A DNA stretch of 64,000 nt from Soehngenia longivitae. Lineage in GTDB: Bacteria > Bacillota > Clostridia > Tissierellales > Tissierellaceae. The notes beneath the pieces were generated by a model. That model searched no databases. It had not been told where the DNA came from and worked only from the letters and a program-made list of their open reading frames with translations. The translations under genes were made by a program, and so were the position numbers. How positions within the stretch are numbered: the stretch's first letter is position 1; each line of letters begins with the position of its first letter. The stretch is from NCBI RefSeq assembly GCF_004684055.1, contig NZ_SRIB01000006.1:1-64000 (forward strand). Reading direction: 5' to 3'. Of this stretch, positions 25,919 through 35,551 are shown piece after piece.

Positions 25919-26953
25919 ATGATTAGAGTTGGAATAATTGGCTGCGGGAAAATTGCTCAAGTTAGGCATATTCCTGAGTATTTAGACAATAAAAATGCTA
26001 AACTAATAGGACTGTTTGACAGAACAGCCGAAAGATCTAAAGAGCTAGCTGACAAGTATAATGTAATACAATATAAAGATTATCACGATATGCTTAATGA
26101 TGATAATATTGATGCTGTTAGCATTTGTTTAGCTAATAATATGCACGCTAAAGTAACAATTGAGGCTTTAGAAAAAGGGAAACATGTACTATGTGAAAAA
26201 CCAATGGCTACAAATCTAGAAGACTGCATGATAATGGCTAAAACTGCCAAGGAAAACAATAAAAAATTATTAATAGGTCATAATCAGAGGTTAACAAAGG
26301 CACATATCTATGCAAAAAAGCTAATTGCGGATGATATAATTGGGGATTGCTTAAGTTTTAGAACTACATTTGGACACACTGGTCCTGAAACGTGGAGCAT
26401 AAATCCAGGTTTAAATGTATGGTTTTTCAATAAAGATATCGCTTCAATGGGAGTTTTAGCTGATCTAGGTATTCATAAGACTGATTTAATCAACTATTTG
26501 TTAGATGATGAAATAATTGAAACAACTGCTATTTTATCGACTTTAGATAAAAAATATGAAACTGGTGACCCGATTTTAGTTGAGGATAACGCAATATGTA
26601 TATACAAGACAAAAAAAGGGGCCATAGGCACTATGACCGCTAGCTGGACTTACTATGGGGCTGAAGATAATAGCACCGTCATCTATGGGACTAAAGGAAT
26701 AATGAGGATTTATGACGATGAGAAATATGCTATAAAAATATTGTTAAGAAATGGAGAAAAAATAGATTTTGATTTAGAAAGAATTCAGACAAATGACAAT
26801 CAGACTAAAAGTGGAGTTATAGACGAATTTATAGATTGCTTAGAGAAAAACACTGATTCTGTCCTTTCTGTTGAACATATACTTCCTTCAATGAAAGCAA
26901 TCTTTGCCAGCATAAATTCATATATTTCAGGAACCACTGTAAAAATTGAGTAA
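25919..26953 (+). CDS. Gfo/Idh/MocA-family NAD(P)-dependent oxidoreductase
   Basis: A 344-residue cytosolic dehydrogenase. The Rossmann motif GIIGCGKIAQVRHIP is at the N-terminus. The family EKP motif is in HVLCEKPMATNLED (about residue 95), and the GFO C-terminal domain contains the histidine segment LADLGIHKTDLINYLL. The start at 25919 is fixed by AAGGAGG 7 nt upstream; the frame extends further but without a site. It likely oxidises or reduces a sugar or inositol-type substrate. It is the first of three plus-strand genes (with the ECF component and amidohydrolase), which may form a salvage operon. Confidence 0.88.
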   Translation: MIRVGIIGCGKIAQVRHIPEYLDNKNAKLIGLFDRTAERSKELADKYNVIQYKDYHDMLNDDNIDAVSICLANNMHAKVTIEALEKGKHVLCEKPMATNLEDCMIMAKTAKENNKKLLIGHNQRLTKAHIYAKKLIADDIIGDCLSFRTTFGHTGPETWSINPGLNVWFFNKDIASMGVLADLGIHKTDLINYLLDDEIIETTAILSTLDKKYETGDPILVEDNAICIYKTKKGAIGTMTASWTYYGAEDNSTVIYGTKGIMRIYDDEKYAIKILLRNGEKIDFDLERIQTNDNQTKSGVIDEFIDCLEKNTDSVLSVEHILPSMKAIFASINSYISGTTVKIE

Positions 26954-27031
26954 ATATGGTATATTAATAGTTAATATTATTAATCAATATTAATTGTATA
27001 ATTATCGTATAAACATATGAGAGGAGCCATT

Positions 27032-27562
27032 ATGGAAAACAAAACAAAAAAATTAGTTCAAGCTTCAGTACTACTTGCAATAGCAATCATATTCCAAATA
27101 ATAGGGAGAACTATACCTGAAATCAATCAGTTTATAGTGGGGCCTATAGTCAATATGGTGCTTATTTTAACTGTTTACATTTGTGGAAGATGGTTTGGGG
27201 TAGGTGTAGGGATATTAACTCCTGTATTAGCTTATCTTGTGGGTCAATTAGCAGCGCCATTAGCACCATTTATTCCGTTTATTATGGTAGGAAATGCTAT
27301 ATATGTACTGACATTTAGCATCTCTATGGAAAAGGGTAAAATTCAGAGGATTATCGGAGTTATTATTGGATCGGTTTTAAAATTTTTATTTTTATCATTT
27401 TCTGCAAAAAATCTTATATACGTCTTTGGATTAGAGTTTCCAACTAAAGTAGCGAATGCACTATCTGCAAGTATGAGTACTCCTCAACTCATAACAGCTT
27501 TAATTGGAGGTGCATTTGCTATAACAGGTATAAATATATTGCACAAGAGGAGAATAATTTAA
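27032..27562 (+). CDS. ECF-transporter substrate-binding (S) component-like membrane protein
   Basis: A 176-residue integral membrane protein with about six hydrophobic segments. It has the glycine- and alanine-rich helices and small polar loops of S components of energy-coupling-factor transporters (VQASVLLAIAIIFQIIGRTI near the N-terminus). S components bind a vitamin or nucleobase and use a shared EcfAAT module, which is not in this window. The ATG at 27032 follows AGAGGAG. The substrate cannot be read from sequence; the neighbouring dehydrogenase and amidohydrolase hint at a scavenged metabolite. Confidence 0.65.
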   Translation: MENKTKKLVQASVLLAIAIIFQIIGRTIPEINQFIVGPIVNMVLILTVYICGRWFGVGVGILTPVLAYLVGQLAAPLAPFIPFIMVGNAIYVLTFSISMEKGKIQRIIGVIIGSVLKFLFLSFSAKNLIYVFGLEFPTKVANALSASMSTPQLITALIGGAFAITGINILHKRRII

Positions 27563-27580
27563 ATTTTTTTGGAGGTAAAA

Positions 27581-29179
27581 ATGGAAAAAATATTTTACAA
27601 TGGGAAATTTTATCAAGGAAGAGATATGTTCAAACAAGCCATGTTTGTTAAAGATGGGATCATCGAAAAAATAGGGACAAATGAAGAAATATTGTCTTTG
27701 AATAAAAATTGTGAACTAATAGATCTGCAAGGAAGAACTGTTATACCAGGCTTTAATGATTCTCATCTTCATTTAGAAGGTGTAGGATATAGATTATCAA
27801 ACCTAAATTTGTACGGGCTTCAATCCATTGATGAAGTTATTGAAAATGCAAAAAAATATATTATAGATAATAAAATTGACGACGTATTGCTAGGAAATGG
27901 CTGGAATCAAGATTACTTTGTTGGTGAAAAAAGATTACTAAATAGACATGATTTAGATCAAATTTCAAGAGATATACCTATAGTGTTTACAAGGGTTTGT
28001 GGCCACATTCTTGTAGCAAACACAAAGGCTTTAGAAATATTAGAAATAGATGAAAACACATTAGATGTAGAAGGCGGTAAAATAATTAGAGAAGATGATG
28101 GATTTCCGAATGGAGTATTTTGCGAAAATGCAATGAAACTTTTCAACAAATTCTTAAATACGACTACTGCTGAACAAAGAAAAAAATATATTAAATTGGC
28201 AATTGCTCATGCATTAGAAAATGGGGTAACATCAGTTCAAACAAATGATGTCAGTGGCGATAATTTCGAAGAAGTACTGTCAGCTTATAAAGAGATAGAA
28301 AAAGAAGGGAAACTTTATATAAGGATTACACACCAATGCGCGTTTGAAAATATTTCAGCTATTTCTAGATTTATTAATAATTTCAATGAAAGAGAATACA
28401 ATACGAATTTTAACAAAATCGGACCTATAAAATTATTTGCAGATGGATCTCTTGGAGCAAGAACGGCATATTTAAGAGATGAATATAAAGATGATATAGG
28501 CAATAGTGGTGTTAATATATACACAGATGAAGAACTTGATGAAATAACAAAATACATTGATTCAAATAATAGACAAATGCTCATACACGCGATAGGGGAT
28601 GGAGCTATTGAACAGGTTCTTAATTCATATGAAAAGATAATTAACAATGGCAATAAAAACAGACATGGGATAGTACACTTACAAATTACAGATGAAGAAA
28701 TTATAGCAAAGATGAAAAAATTAGAGTGTTTGGCATTAGTTCAACCTATATTTTTAAATTATGATATTCACATTGTAGAAGATAGAGTTGGGGAAAGATT
28801 AGCAAAAACATCTTACGCATTTAATACTTTGGTGAAAAAAGGTGTGCACGTATCACTAGGAACTGATGCTCCTGTGGAAGATCTTAATCCATTTAATAAT
28901 ATTTACTGCGCAGTGAATAGAAAAGATTTAAGTGGTGAGCTTGACAAATCGTGGAATGAAAGTGAAATAATGGACATTTATGATGCAATAGATGCATATA
29001 CTAAGGGGTCGGCATATGTAAGTTTTGAAGAAAGCATCAAAGGTAGATTAGAGGAAAATTATTATGCTGATTTTGCTGTGTTGGATGATGATATATTTAA
29101 GATAGATGCAGAAAGAATAAAAGATATTAAAACAGTTATGACAGTAGTAGGCGGGGAAATAGTTTATAGAAAGCAATAG
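27581..29179 (+). CDS. Metal-dependent amidohydrolase (YtcJ-like)
   Basis: A 532-residue amidohydrolase of the YtcJ/amidohydrolase-3 type. It has an N-terminal beta sandwich, then the metal motif PGFNDSHLH (HxH). Further on come the central KLFADGSLGARTA, the HAIGDGAIEQVL histidine and the C-terminal aspartate in SLGTDAPVEDLNPF. The motifs are complete. It hydrolyses an unknown C-N bond. The ATG at 27581 is placed by GGAGG (27571-27575). It starts 18 bp after the S-component gene and ends before a terminator-like hairpin, so it closes the three-gene unit. Confidence 0.85.
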   Translation: MEKIFYNGKFYQGRDMFKQAMFVKDGIIEKIGTNEEILSLNKNCELIDLQGRTVIPGFNDSHLHLEGVGYRLSNLNLYGLQSIDEVIENAKKYIIDNKIDDVLLGNGWNQDYFVGEKRLLNRHDLDQISRDIPIVFTRVCGHILVANTKALEILEIDENTLDVEGGKIIREDDGFPNGVFCENAMKLFNKFLNTTTAEQRKKYIKLAIAHALENGVTSVQTNDVSGDNFEEVLSAYKEIEKEGKLYIRITHQCAFENISAISRFINNFNEREYNTNFNKIGPIKLFADGSLGARTAYLRDEYKDDIGNSGVNIYTDEELDEITKYIDSNNRQMLIHAIGDGAIEQVLNSYEKIINNGNKNRHGIVHLQITDEEIIAKMKKLECLALVQPIFLNYDIHIVEDRVGERLAKTSYAFNTLVKKGVHVSLGTDAPVEDLNPFNNIYCAVNRKDLSGELDKSWNESEIMDIYDAIDAYTKGSAYVSFEESIKGRLEENYYADFAVLDDDIFKIDAERIKDIKTVMTVVGGEIVYRKQ

Positions 29180-29209
29180 AACAATATAATTTAAAAATAT
29201 AGAATTATC

Positions 29210-29273
29210 ACCTGAATTATATGGTTTTTAGAGCGGATTAGCTAAAGGTATCATATTTTTCAGGTATTTTTTT
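29210..29273 (+). terminator. Probable terminator after amidohydrolase
   Basis: ACCTGAATTATATG (29210-29223) pairs with CATATTTTTCAGGT (29252-29265), with two T-T mismatches in the middle, around a 28-nt loop. Seven T follow from 29267. The long loop is unusual for a plain terminator. Confidence 0.5.
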
Positions 29274-29382
29274 ATGTTTCATAACTTTTGATTTAGAAAT
29301 TCGAATAAAAATCATGTAAAACAATATAAATATATTGAAAAACGATAAATAATCCTTTATTATGGAGTAAAGGAGAGATATT

Positions 29383-30444
29383 ATGTACGATATAATTATT
29401 ATTGGAGCTGGTCCTGCTGGTTCTAATCTAGCGAGATTAGTGAGTAAAAAGAAGAAAGTATTGTTAGTAGATAGAAGAAATTTTAGGAATATGTCTAGCT
29501 ATAATGAGAAACTGTGTGGAGGATTGTTGGCTCCAGATGCACAACTTATGTTTGCAAAATTAAATTTATCCTTACCAAATAATGTTTTAGTAAATCCACA
29601 GATATTTGCAGTGAAAACAATTGATCTAAACAGCAATATAGAAAGATATTACCAGAGGTTTTATTTGAACATCGACAGATTTAAATTTGACAGTTGGATG
29701 TTTGAAATGATACCAGATAATATCGATAAAATGCTCGATACTGTTTTTATTAATTGTGAGAAAAAATCGGACAGAGTAATTGTAAAGCTTCGTACACAAA
29801 ATAAAGAAACAGAACTTGAAACTAAACTGTTAGTTGGCGCTGATGGCGCAAATTCTGTAGTAAGAAAGAGTGCATATAATAATCATAAATGGCCTAAACA
29901 ATACCTTTCAATTCAAGAAGTCTATGAATCAAAGAAAATATTGCCATATTATATAGCAATATTTGATAATAATATCACTGATTTTTATTCTTGGGTAATT
30001 CCAAAAGAAAATACCATATCAATTGGTGCTGCTTTAGATAAAGTTGATGCTAAAGAAAAATTTGAATTGTTGAAAATGAGATTGTCAAGTAAGGGTTTTG
30101 ATTTTTCAAATTTGGTCAGTAGAAAAGGGACTTTTATAAATAGAGCTACTCGCAATAACGAAATTTATTATGGGGAAGATAACATTCTGTTAATTGGAGA
30201 AGCTTCAGGATTAATTAGTCCAAGTTCTGCTGAAGGCATTAGTTACGCACTGTACAGTTCAAGTATTCTTTCTAATTGTATAAATGACAATCAAAATGAT
30301 GATGTAGGAAGAGTATATAAAAATAAAATGTCTAAAATGAATTTAAAAATGACGTTAAAACACATAAAATCGCCTTTTATGTTTAATAAAAATTTGAGAA
30401 AAATTGCTATGAAATCATCATTTATGAGTATAAAAGGCTTGTAG
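29383..30444 (+). CDS. FAD-dependent oxidoreductase (geranylgeranyl-reductase-like)
   Basis: A 353-residue flavoprotein. The FAD motif IIIGAGPAGSNLARLV is at the start. EKLCGGLLAPDAQ, LLVGADGANSVVRK and LLIGEASGLISPSSAEGISY mark the p-hydroxybenzoate hydroxylase/geranylgeranyl reductase fold. Clostridial members often carry the CGG motif; the substrate is unknown and could be an isoprenoid or a quinone-like compound. It has a good site (AAAGGAGAGAT) and stands alone, convergent with the suf operon. Confidence 0.82.
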   Translation: MYDIIIIGAGPAGSNLARLVSKKKKVLLVDRRNFRNMSSYNEKLCGGLLAPDAQLMFAKLNLSLPNNVLVNPQIFAVKTIDLNSNIERYYQRFYLNIDRFKFDSWMFEMIPDNIDKMLDTVFINCEKKSDRVIVKLRTQNKETELETKLLVGADGANSVVRKSAYNNHKWPKQYLSIQEVYESKKILPYYIAIFDNNITDFYSWVIPKENTISIGAALDKVDAKEKFELLKMRLSSKGFDFSNLVSRKGTFINRATRNNEIYYGEDNILLIGEASGLISPSSAEGISYALYSSSILSNCINDNQNDDVGRVYKNKMSKMNLKMTLKHIKSPFMFNKNLRKIAMKSSFMSIKGL

Positions 30445-30491
30445 ATGTATTCAATTAAATATGAAGAAGCACTAAGAGATAGGCTTAAGGA

Positions 30492-30917
30492 CTATTTTTT
30501 TAGTGCTTCTTCAAGAGTATGCCATGGTAAAACTGCACATTTTACTCTTGCGGGCATGTTCGATATATTTTCAAATGCAACTGCATCTTCTAATTTTTCT
30601 AATTCATTATCATCTTCAATTTCTTTTTTTATCATTTTTATAAATAATTCGGCTAGTTCTAACGCATCTTCTGTACTTTTGCCTTTGATGAGATCAATCA
30701 TTATTGAAGTTGAAGCTTGAGATATAGCACATCCTGAGCCTGTGAAACTAGCATCTACAATTACACCGTTTTTTTCGATCAGATTGAGAGTTATATCGTC
30801 TCCACAGCTTGGATTGTGACCATGTTCAACTATTGTTGGATCATCTAAGGCTCTTTTATTTTGAGTATTTTTATTATGTTCCATTATCAATTGAGTATAA
30901 ATTTGACTAAGATCCAT
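30492..30917 (-). CDS. sufU: Fe-S cluster assembly protein SufU
   Basis: The 141-residue U-type protein of Gram-positive SUF systems is a zinc-dependent sulfur acceptor from SufS, not a classical scaffold. Ligand cysteines are visible in HNPSCGDDI, FTGSGCAISQAS and VKCAVLPWHTL, together with the conserved aspartate after the first. It is the last gene of the operon and overlaps the sufS end by 11 nt. Nothing unusual in length or motifs. No sufE, sufA or sufT is present in the window. Confidence 0.95.
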   Translation of the reverse strand: MDLSQIYTQLIMEHNKNTQNKRALDDPTIVEHGHNPSCGDDITLNLIEKNGVIVDASFTGSGCAISQASTSIMIDLIKGKSTEDALELAELFIKMIKKEIEDDNELEKLEDAVAFENISNMPARVKCAVLPWHTLEEALKK

Positions 30918-32139
30918 ATCCTAACCACTTCCTTACATTTTTGATACTTTCAATGAATACATCTATATCTTCTAAACTGTTATATAGATAAAAACTTATT
31001 CTCACGCTTGCATTTATTCCCATATATCTCATAAGTGGTTGGCAGCAATGGTGTCCAGCTCTACTTGATATACCATAACTATCTAACACAGTGCTAACAT
31101 CATGAGGATGTACGTCTTTTACATTAAAAGAAATAATTCCTCCATGCTTTTCTAAATCCATTGGTCCGTAAATATTGATATAAGGAATTTTTAACATTTC
31201 TTGCATCGCATATTCAGTAAGTATTTTTTCATGGTTTTCAATATTTTGCAACCCTATTTTTTCGAGATAATGAATTGCAGCTTCAAGACCAAAAGCACCT
31301 TCGACATTTTGAGTTCCTGCTTCAAGTTTGAAAGGTATTTCTGCATATGTTGCATGATCTTCATAAACATATTCAATCATATCTCCACCTAATAAAAAAG
31401 GAGGCATGTCATCCAACAAATGCTTTTTCCCATATAATACTCCTATGCCCATTGGACCTAGCATTTTATGTGCAGAGAAAACCATGAAATCAGCATCTAT
31501 ATCTTTTACATCTACTTTCTTATGAGGGATACTTTGAGCGGCATCTATTACTACAATTGCACCTTTTTCATGGGCTATTTGACTGATTTTTTTAACAGGG
31601 AATATAGTACCTAAGACATTAGACATTTGTGCAATTGACACTAATTTCGTTTTATTATTTATTTTTTCATATTCCTTTTCTGGGATAATGCCTTCATCAT
31701 TTACATATAAATAATTTAATTTTAAATTTTTATCTTTTGAAAGTCTCATCCAAGGCAATATATTGCTGTGATGTTCAGAAACACATAGGAGTATTTCATC
31801 TCCTTCTTCGAAAAAACCTGATAAGCTAAAGGCTAATAGATTAAGTGATTCAGTGCAATTTTTTGTAAATATTATTTCATCTTTAGAATTTGCATTTATA
31901 AATTTTTTTACTGTCTCTTTTGCACTATCATAGAGAGAGGTTGCCTCAACACTTAATGTATAAGCACCCCTATGAGGATTAGCATTGTGATTATTATAAT
32001 AATCTGAGATAGCATCTATTACATTTCTAGGTTTTTGAGTAGTTGCTGCATTATCTAAATATACCAATCGATTTCCGTTAATTTTTCTCTCTAAAATAGG
32101 AAAATCATTTATAATTTTTGGATCAATTAAATTCATCAC
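30907..32139 (-). CDS. sufS: Cysteine desulfurase SufS
   Basis: A 410-residue PLP enzyme that releases sulfur from cysteine as a persulfide. The PLP lysine lies in FSAHKMLGPMGIGVLYG, the active-site cysteine in SSRAGHHCCQPLMRY, and the cofactor aspartate in VVIDAAQSIPHKK. These are group II SufS features. It is placed directly behind sufD (adjacent, no gap), giving coupled expression. It hands sulfur to SufU, the next gene. Confidence 0.96.
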   Translation of the reverse strand: MMNLIDPKIINDFPILERKINGNRLVYLDNAATTQKPRNVIDAISDYYNNHNANPHRGAYTLSVEATSLYDSAKETVKKFINANSKDEIIFTKNCTESLNLLAFSLSGFFEEGDEILLCVSEHHSNILPWMRLSKDKNLKLNYLYVNDEGIIPEKEYEKINNKTKLVSIAQMSNVLGTIFPVKKISQIAHEKGAIVVIDAAQSIPHKKVDVKDIDADFMVFSAHKMLGPMGIGVLYGKKHLLDDMPPFLLGGDMIEYVYEDHATYAEIPFKLEAGTQNVEGAFGLEAAIHYLEKIGLQNIENHEKILTEYAMQEMLKIPYINIYGPMDLEKHGGIISFNVKDVHPHDVSTVLDSYGISSRAGHHCCQPLMRYMGINASVRISFYLYNSLEDIDVFIESIKNVRKWLGYGS

Positions 32140-33174
32140 TTATATTCTCCTTTCAATCTCGAGAAGAATGATCTTTTTTAAATTCTCATCAGGAATTTTT
32201 TCAAGTATTGGGTTAAATGATGATTCAACTATCAATTTCTTTGCACTAAATTCATCAAGCCCTCTACTTTGAAGGTAAAATAATTTATTTTCATCTATCC
32301 TTCCAGCACTAACAGCATGATTTCCATCTACATCATCTTCGTGGCACATCAAAGCAGGGATTGAATCGCTTTTTACACTAGGACTTAATAAGGTGGTATA
32401 TTCAGATTCACTACCTTTTGATTTCTTAGCACCTTTTAGAAATTCTAGATTTCCTCTAAAAACTTTGACTGAATTATCTTTTAAAGCTCCTTTGGATTGA
32501 ATATTACTTTCACTTCTTCTGCCTTTATGAATCATCGTGTAATTTAAGTCCAATTTTCTGTTCCCATCACCTAAATAAATTGAACTTAGATTAGCTGAAC
32601 TATTTTCACCATGTAGATAATTTGTATAATTAACAGCAGTTATTTTAGCACCTAGCTCAATGGTTATCAAATTAACTTTTCCACTATCCTTTATGAGTAT
32701 AATATTTGTGTCAAAATTGTTGCTAGAGCTATTTAGCCTTTGTAGCTTTATTATATTAAGGGATGCATTTTCATTTACAGTTACATCAGTTAAGCCGTTG
32801 TGAAACAAATCAGTTGTGTCATCACTTGCATAATCAAATATTAATGTCAGTACAGAATTTTTCCCTACATCTATTAAGTTATGATCTATCAATACAGGAT
32901 TGTTGTTATCCAAGTAATAATTAATTAATAATGGTTCTTTTATTGTTACATCATCATCTAATTTTAACTCAATACCAGCATTATTATGATTTTGTGGTAT
33001 TTTTTCTAGTTCCTCACCTAATCCTCTGTAACTATCTAATACAGGGCGATTTTTTCTATTAATTGTTTTTGTGATTTTTAAATTCATTCCATTTATATTT
33101 GGCAAAAATTCATTGTTATATTCTTTAAATTCTGGTAAATTTAATTCTTTTAGTCCGATTCTTTTCCAGATCAT
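32140..33174 (-). CDS. sufD: Fe-S cluster assembly protein SufD
   Basis: A 344-residue beta-helix partner of SufB in the SufBC2D complex. The C-terminal family segment HAVSAGRIDENKLFYLQSRG then LDEFSAKKLIV matches SufB/SufD proteins, including the conserved histidine used at the SufB-SufD interface. The N-terminal half is more divergent, as usual for SufD. It lies 11 bp after sufB and next to sufS. Confidence 0.93.
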   Translation of the reverse strand: MIWKRIGLKELNLPEFKEYNNEFLPNINGMNLKITKTINRKNRPVLDSYRGLGEELEKIPQNHNNAGIELKLDDDVTIKEPLLINYYLDNNNPVLIDHNLIDVGKNSVLTLIFDYASDDTTDLFHNGLTDVTVNENASLNIIKLQRLNSSSNNFDTNIILIKDSGKVNLITIELGAKITAVNYTNYLHGENSSANLSSIYLGDGNRKLDLNYTMIHKGRRSESNIQSKGALKDNSVKVFRGNLEFLKGAKKSKGSESEYTTLLSPSVKSDSIPALMCHEDDVDGNHAVSAGRIDENKLFYLQSRGLDEFSAKKLIVESSFNPILEKIPDENLKKIILLEIERRI

Positions 33175-33185
33175 TTTATCAACTC

Positions 33186-34592
33186 CTAACCTATCGCACC
33201 TTCAAGCTCAATATTAATCAAATTATTCAATTCAACTGCGTATTCTAAAGGCAACTCTTTAGTGATTGGCTCTACAAATCCTCGTACAATCATAGCTTTG
33301 GCTTCTTCTTCAGAAATACCTCTGCTCATTAAATAGAATATAGCATCATCACTGATTCTACCAATCTTAGCTTCATGTCCTATATCGATATTGTCATTAT
33401 CTATTTCAATGATAGGTAATGTATCTGACTTGGATTCGTTATCTAACATTAAAGAAGTACATGAAACAGTTGATTTACATCCTGTTGCATTTTTACTTAC
33501 TCTTAATAAACCTCTATAAAATGCATGTCCACCGTCTTTTGAGATAGACTTAGAATTTACTGTAGAAGTCGTATTGTTTGCAGCATGAACGACTTTTGTC
33601 CCTGTATCGAGATATTGGCCTTTTGCAGCAAAAGTAACTCCAGTAAACTCAGATCTTGCACCTTCTCCTCTCAAAATACTCATAGGATATAGCATTGATA
33701 CTTTAGACCCAAAGGACCCAGATACCCACTCTATAGTTCCGTTTTTATCGACTACAGCTCTCTTAGTGTTTAAGTTATACATGTTTTTAGACCAATTTTC
33801 AATCGTGCTATATCTTAAAGTTGCATTCTCTTTAACAAATAGCTCAACACATCCAGCATGTAAATTATTTACTTTATATTTAGGTGCAGAACAGCCTTCA
33901 ATAAAGTGGAGGTAAGAATTTTTTTCAACAATTATTAAAGTATGTTCAAATTGACCTGCGCCTGGTGCATTTAATCTAAAATAAGACTGAAGTGGTATAT
34001 CTACTTTTACTCCTTCTGGAACATAAACAAAAGAACCACCTGACCAAACTGCACCATGCAATGCTGCAAACTTATGATCTGTTGGGGGTACTAATTTCAT
34101 AAAGTATTCTCTTACAATATCTTCATAATCTCTTAAAGCTGTCTCCATATCAGTGTATATAACGCCCTTATCTACTAATTCTTGCCTAATATTATGATAG
34201 ACAACTTCGGAGTCGTATTGTGCGCCTACGCCCGCTAAGGATTCTCTTTCTGCTTGTGGTAGTCCTAGAAGTTCGAAAGTATTTTTTATATCTTCAGGCA
34301 CGTCATTCCAATCATGTTTCATTTGTGTATTGGGCCTTATATAAGTTACGATATTGTCCATATCTAAATCACTCAAATCAGCCCCCCATTTTGGAAAAGG
34401 CTTTTGACTGTATATTTCTAAAGATTTTAGCCTGAAATCTCTCATCCACTCCGGTTCATTTTTTTGTTTTGAAATATCTAATATTATATCTTTAGTTAGA
34501 CCGCTATCAGTTTTAAAACTATAGTTTAGCTCATTTTTTATATCATATATTCTTCTATCAATATCTTTTACATTAGTTTTCTTTTTTTCCAT
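33186..34592 (-). CDS. sufB: Fe-S cluster assembly protein SufB
   Basis: The 468-residue scaffold subunit of SufBC2D. It has typical sequences in order: WMRDFRLKSLEIY, the HDWNDVPEDIKNTFELLGLP segment, VWSGGSFVYVPEGVKVDIPL, and the C-terminal IGHEAKIGRISDDAIFYLMS with RGISEEEAKAMIVRGFVEP. It is full length. It lies 11 bp downstream of sufC in the iron-sulfur operon. Confidence 0.96.
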   Translation of the reverse strand: MEKKKTNVKDIDRRIYDIKNELNYSFKTDSGLTKDIILDISKQKNEPEWMRDFRLKSLEIYSQKPFPKWGADLSDLDMDNIVTYIRPNTQMKHDWNDVPEDIKNTFELLGLPQAERESLAGVGAQYDSEVVYHNIRQELVDKGVIYTDMETALRDYEDIVREYFMKLVPPTDHKFAALHGAVWSGGSFVYVPEGVKVDIPLQSYFRLNAPGAGQFEHTLIIVEKNSYLHFIEGCSAPKYKVNNLHAGCVELFVKENATLRYSTIENWSKNMYNLNTKRAVVDKNGTIEWVSGSFGSKVSMLYPMSILRGEGARSEFTGVTFAAKGQYLDTGTKVVHAANNTTSTVNSKSISKDGGHAFYRGLLRVSKNATGCKSTVSCTSLMLDNESKSDTLPIIEIDNDNIDIGHEAKIGRISDDAIFYLMSRGISEEEAKAMIVRGFVEPITKELPLEYAVELNNLINIELEGAIG

Positions 34593-34603
34593 TTTTTACA
34601 CCT

Positions 34604-35365
34604 CTATAAGCCTGCAAACTCATTTTTAATTTTTTCATATCCATATTCATCAATTTCATCTGCTAATTCAATGCCTCCAGACTTGACAATTCTTCCATTT
34701 AATAAAATATGGACAAAATCAGGCTTAATATATTCTAGCAATTTGTTATAATGAGTGATTATTAAAAAAGCATTTTCATCATTTCTTATTTTGTTTACTC
34801 CTTCTGCAACAATTTTTATTGCATCGACATCCAATCCAGAATCAGTTTCATCCAATATAGAGAGCTTAGGATTCAAAATTGACATTTGCAATATTTCATT
34901 TTTCTTTTTTTCTCCTCCAGAAAAGCCTACATTTAAATATCTAGAAGCATATTCTTCATTCATACTTAATTCTTCCATTTTTTTATTTATCAATCTTTTA
35001 AATGGAATTATTTTTTGTTGCTCATCTGTAATAGCGGTTTTTGCAGTACGCAAAAATTCCTCAACTGTTACCCCTTCTATTTCTTCTGGGTATTGAAAAG
35101 ATAGAAATAGTCCCATTTTAGCTCTTTGGTGGGTTTTTAAATCGTTTATTTTAGTATCGCAAAATATTATTTCACCATTCGTAATCTTATATTTAGGATG
35201 TCCCATCAAAGTATAGGCAAGAGTTGACTTCCCACCACCATTTGGACCCATAATTACATGAATTTCTCCTTTATTAACTTTTAGGTTTATTCCTTTTAAT
35301 ATTTCCTTGTTATCATCGGCTACTTCTACTTTTAAATCATTTATAGTTAGTAAATTTTTAGACAT
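34604..35365 (-). CDS. sufC: SUF system ATPase SufC
   Basis: A 253-residue ABC-type ATPase. Walker A is MGPNGGGKSTLAYTLMG, the signature is FSGGEKKKNEILQM (SufC-type, with KKK after SGGE), and Walker B is LSILDETDSGLD with aspartate-threonine in place of the usual proline, as in other SufC. The switch histidine is in IITHYNKLL. It is the first gene of sufCBDSU, behind a strong promoter with a Fur-like box. Confidence 0.96.
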   Translation of the reverse strand: MSKNLLTINDLKVEVADDNKEILKGINLKVNKGEIHVIMGPNGGGKSTLAYTLMGHPKYKITNGEIIFCDTKINDLKTHQRAKMGLFLSFQYPEEIEGVTVEEFLRTAKTAITDEQQKIIPFKRLINKKMEELSMNEEYASRYLNVGFSGGEKKKNEILQMSILNPKLSILDETDSGLDVDAIKIVAEGVNKIRNDENAFLIITHYNKLLEYIKPDFVHILLNGRIVKSGGIELADEIDEYGYEKIKNEFAGL

Positions 35366-35388
35366 TTAATCTCCTCGCTTTTTAACAA

Positions 35389-35443
35389 TGATAATTACTA
35401 TCAAACACTTAATTATTATATACCTATACTTTAGCGTTGTAAA
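35389..35443 (-). promoter_or_regulatory. suf operon promoter with Fur-like box
   Basis: On the minus strand TTTACA (35438-35443), 17 bp, TATAAT (35415-35420) form a near-consensus promoter. TGATAGTAATTATCA (35389-35403) starts about 11 nt after the -10. It differs from the Fur consensus TGATAATnATTATCA at a single position. Placement over the transcription start predicts repression by an iron (or peroxide) sensor. Confidence 0.72.
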
Positions 35444-35551
35444 CATATTGTTTTACTAGGAATTAAAAATTTTTCAATTCGCGACTAATATCGAGTATAA
35501 TATAATTATATTGCGTAAATAATACAAGAAAAAGGTAAGAAGAGGTATATA

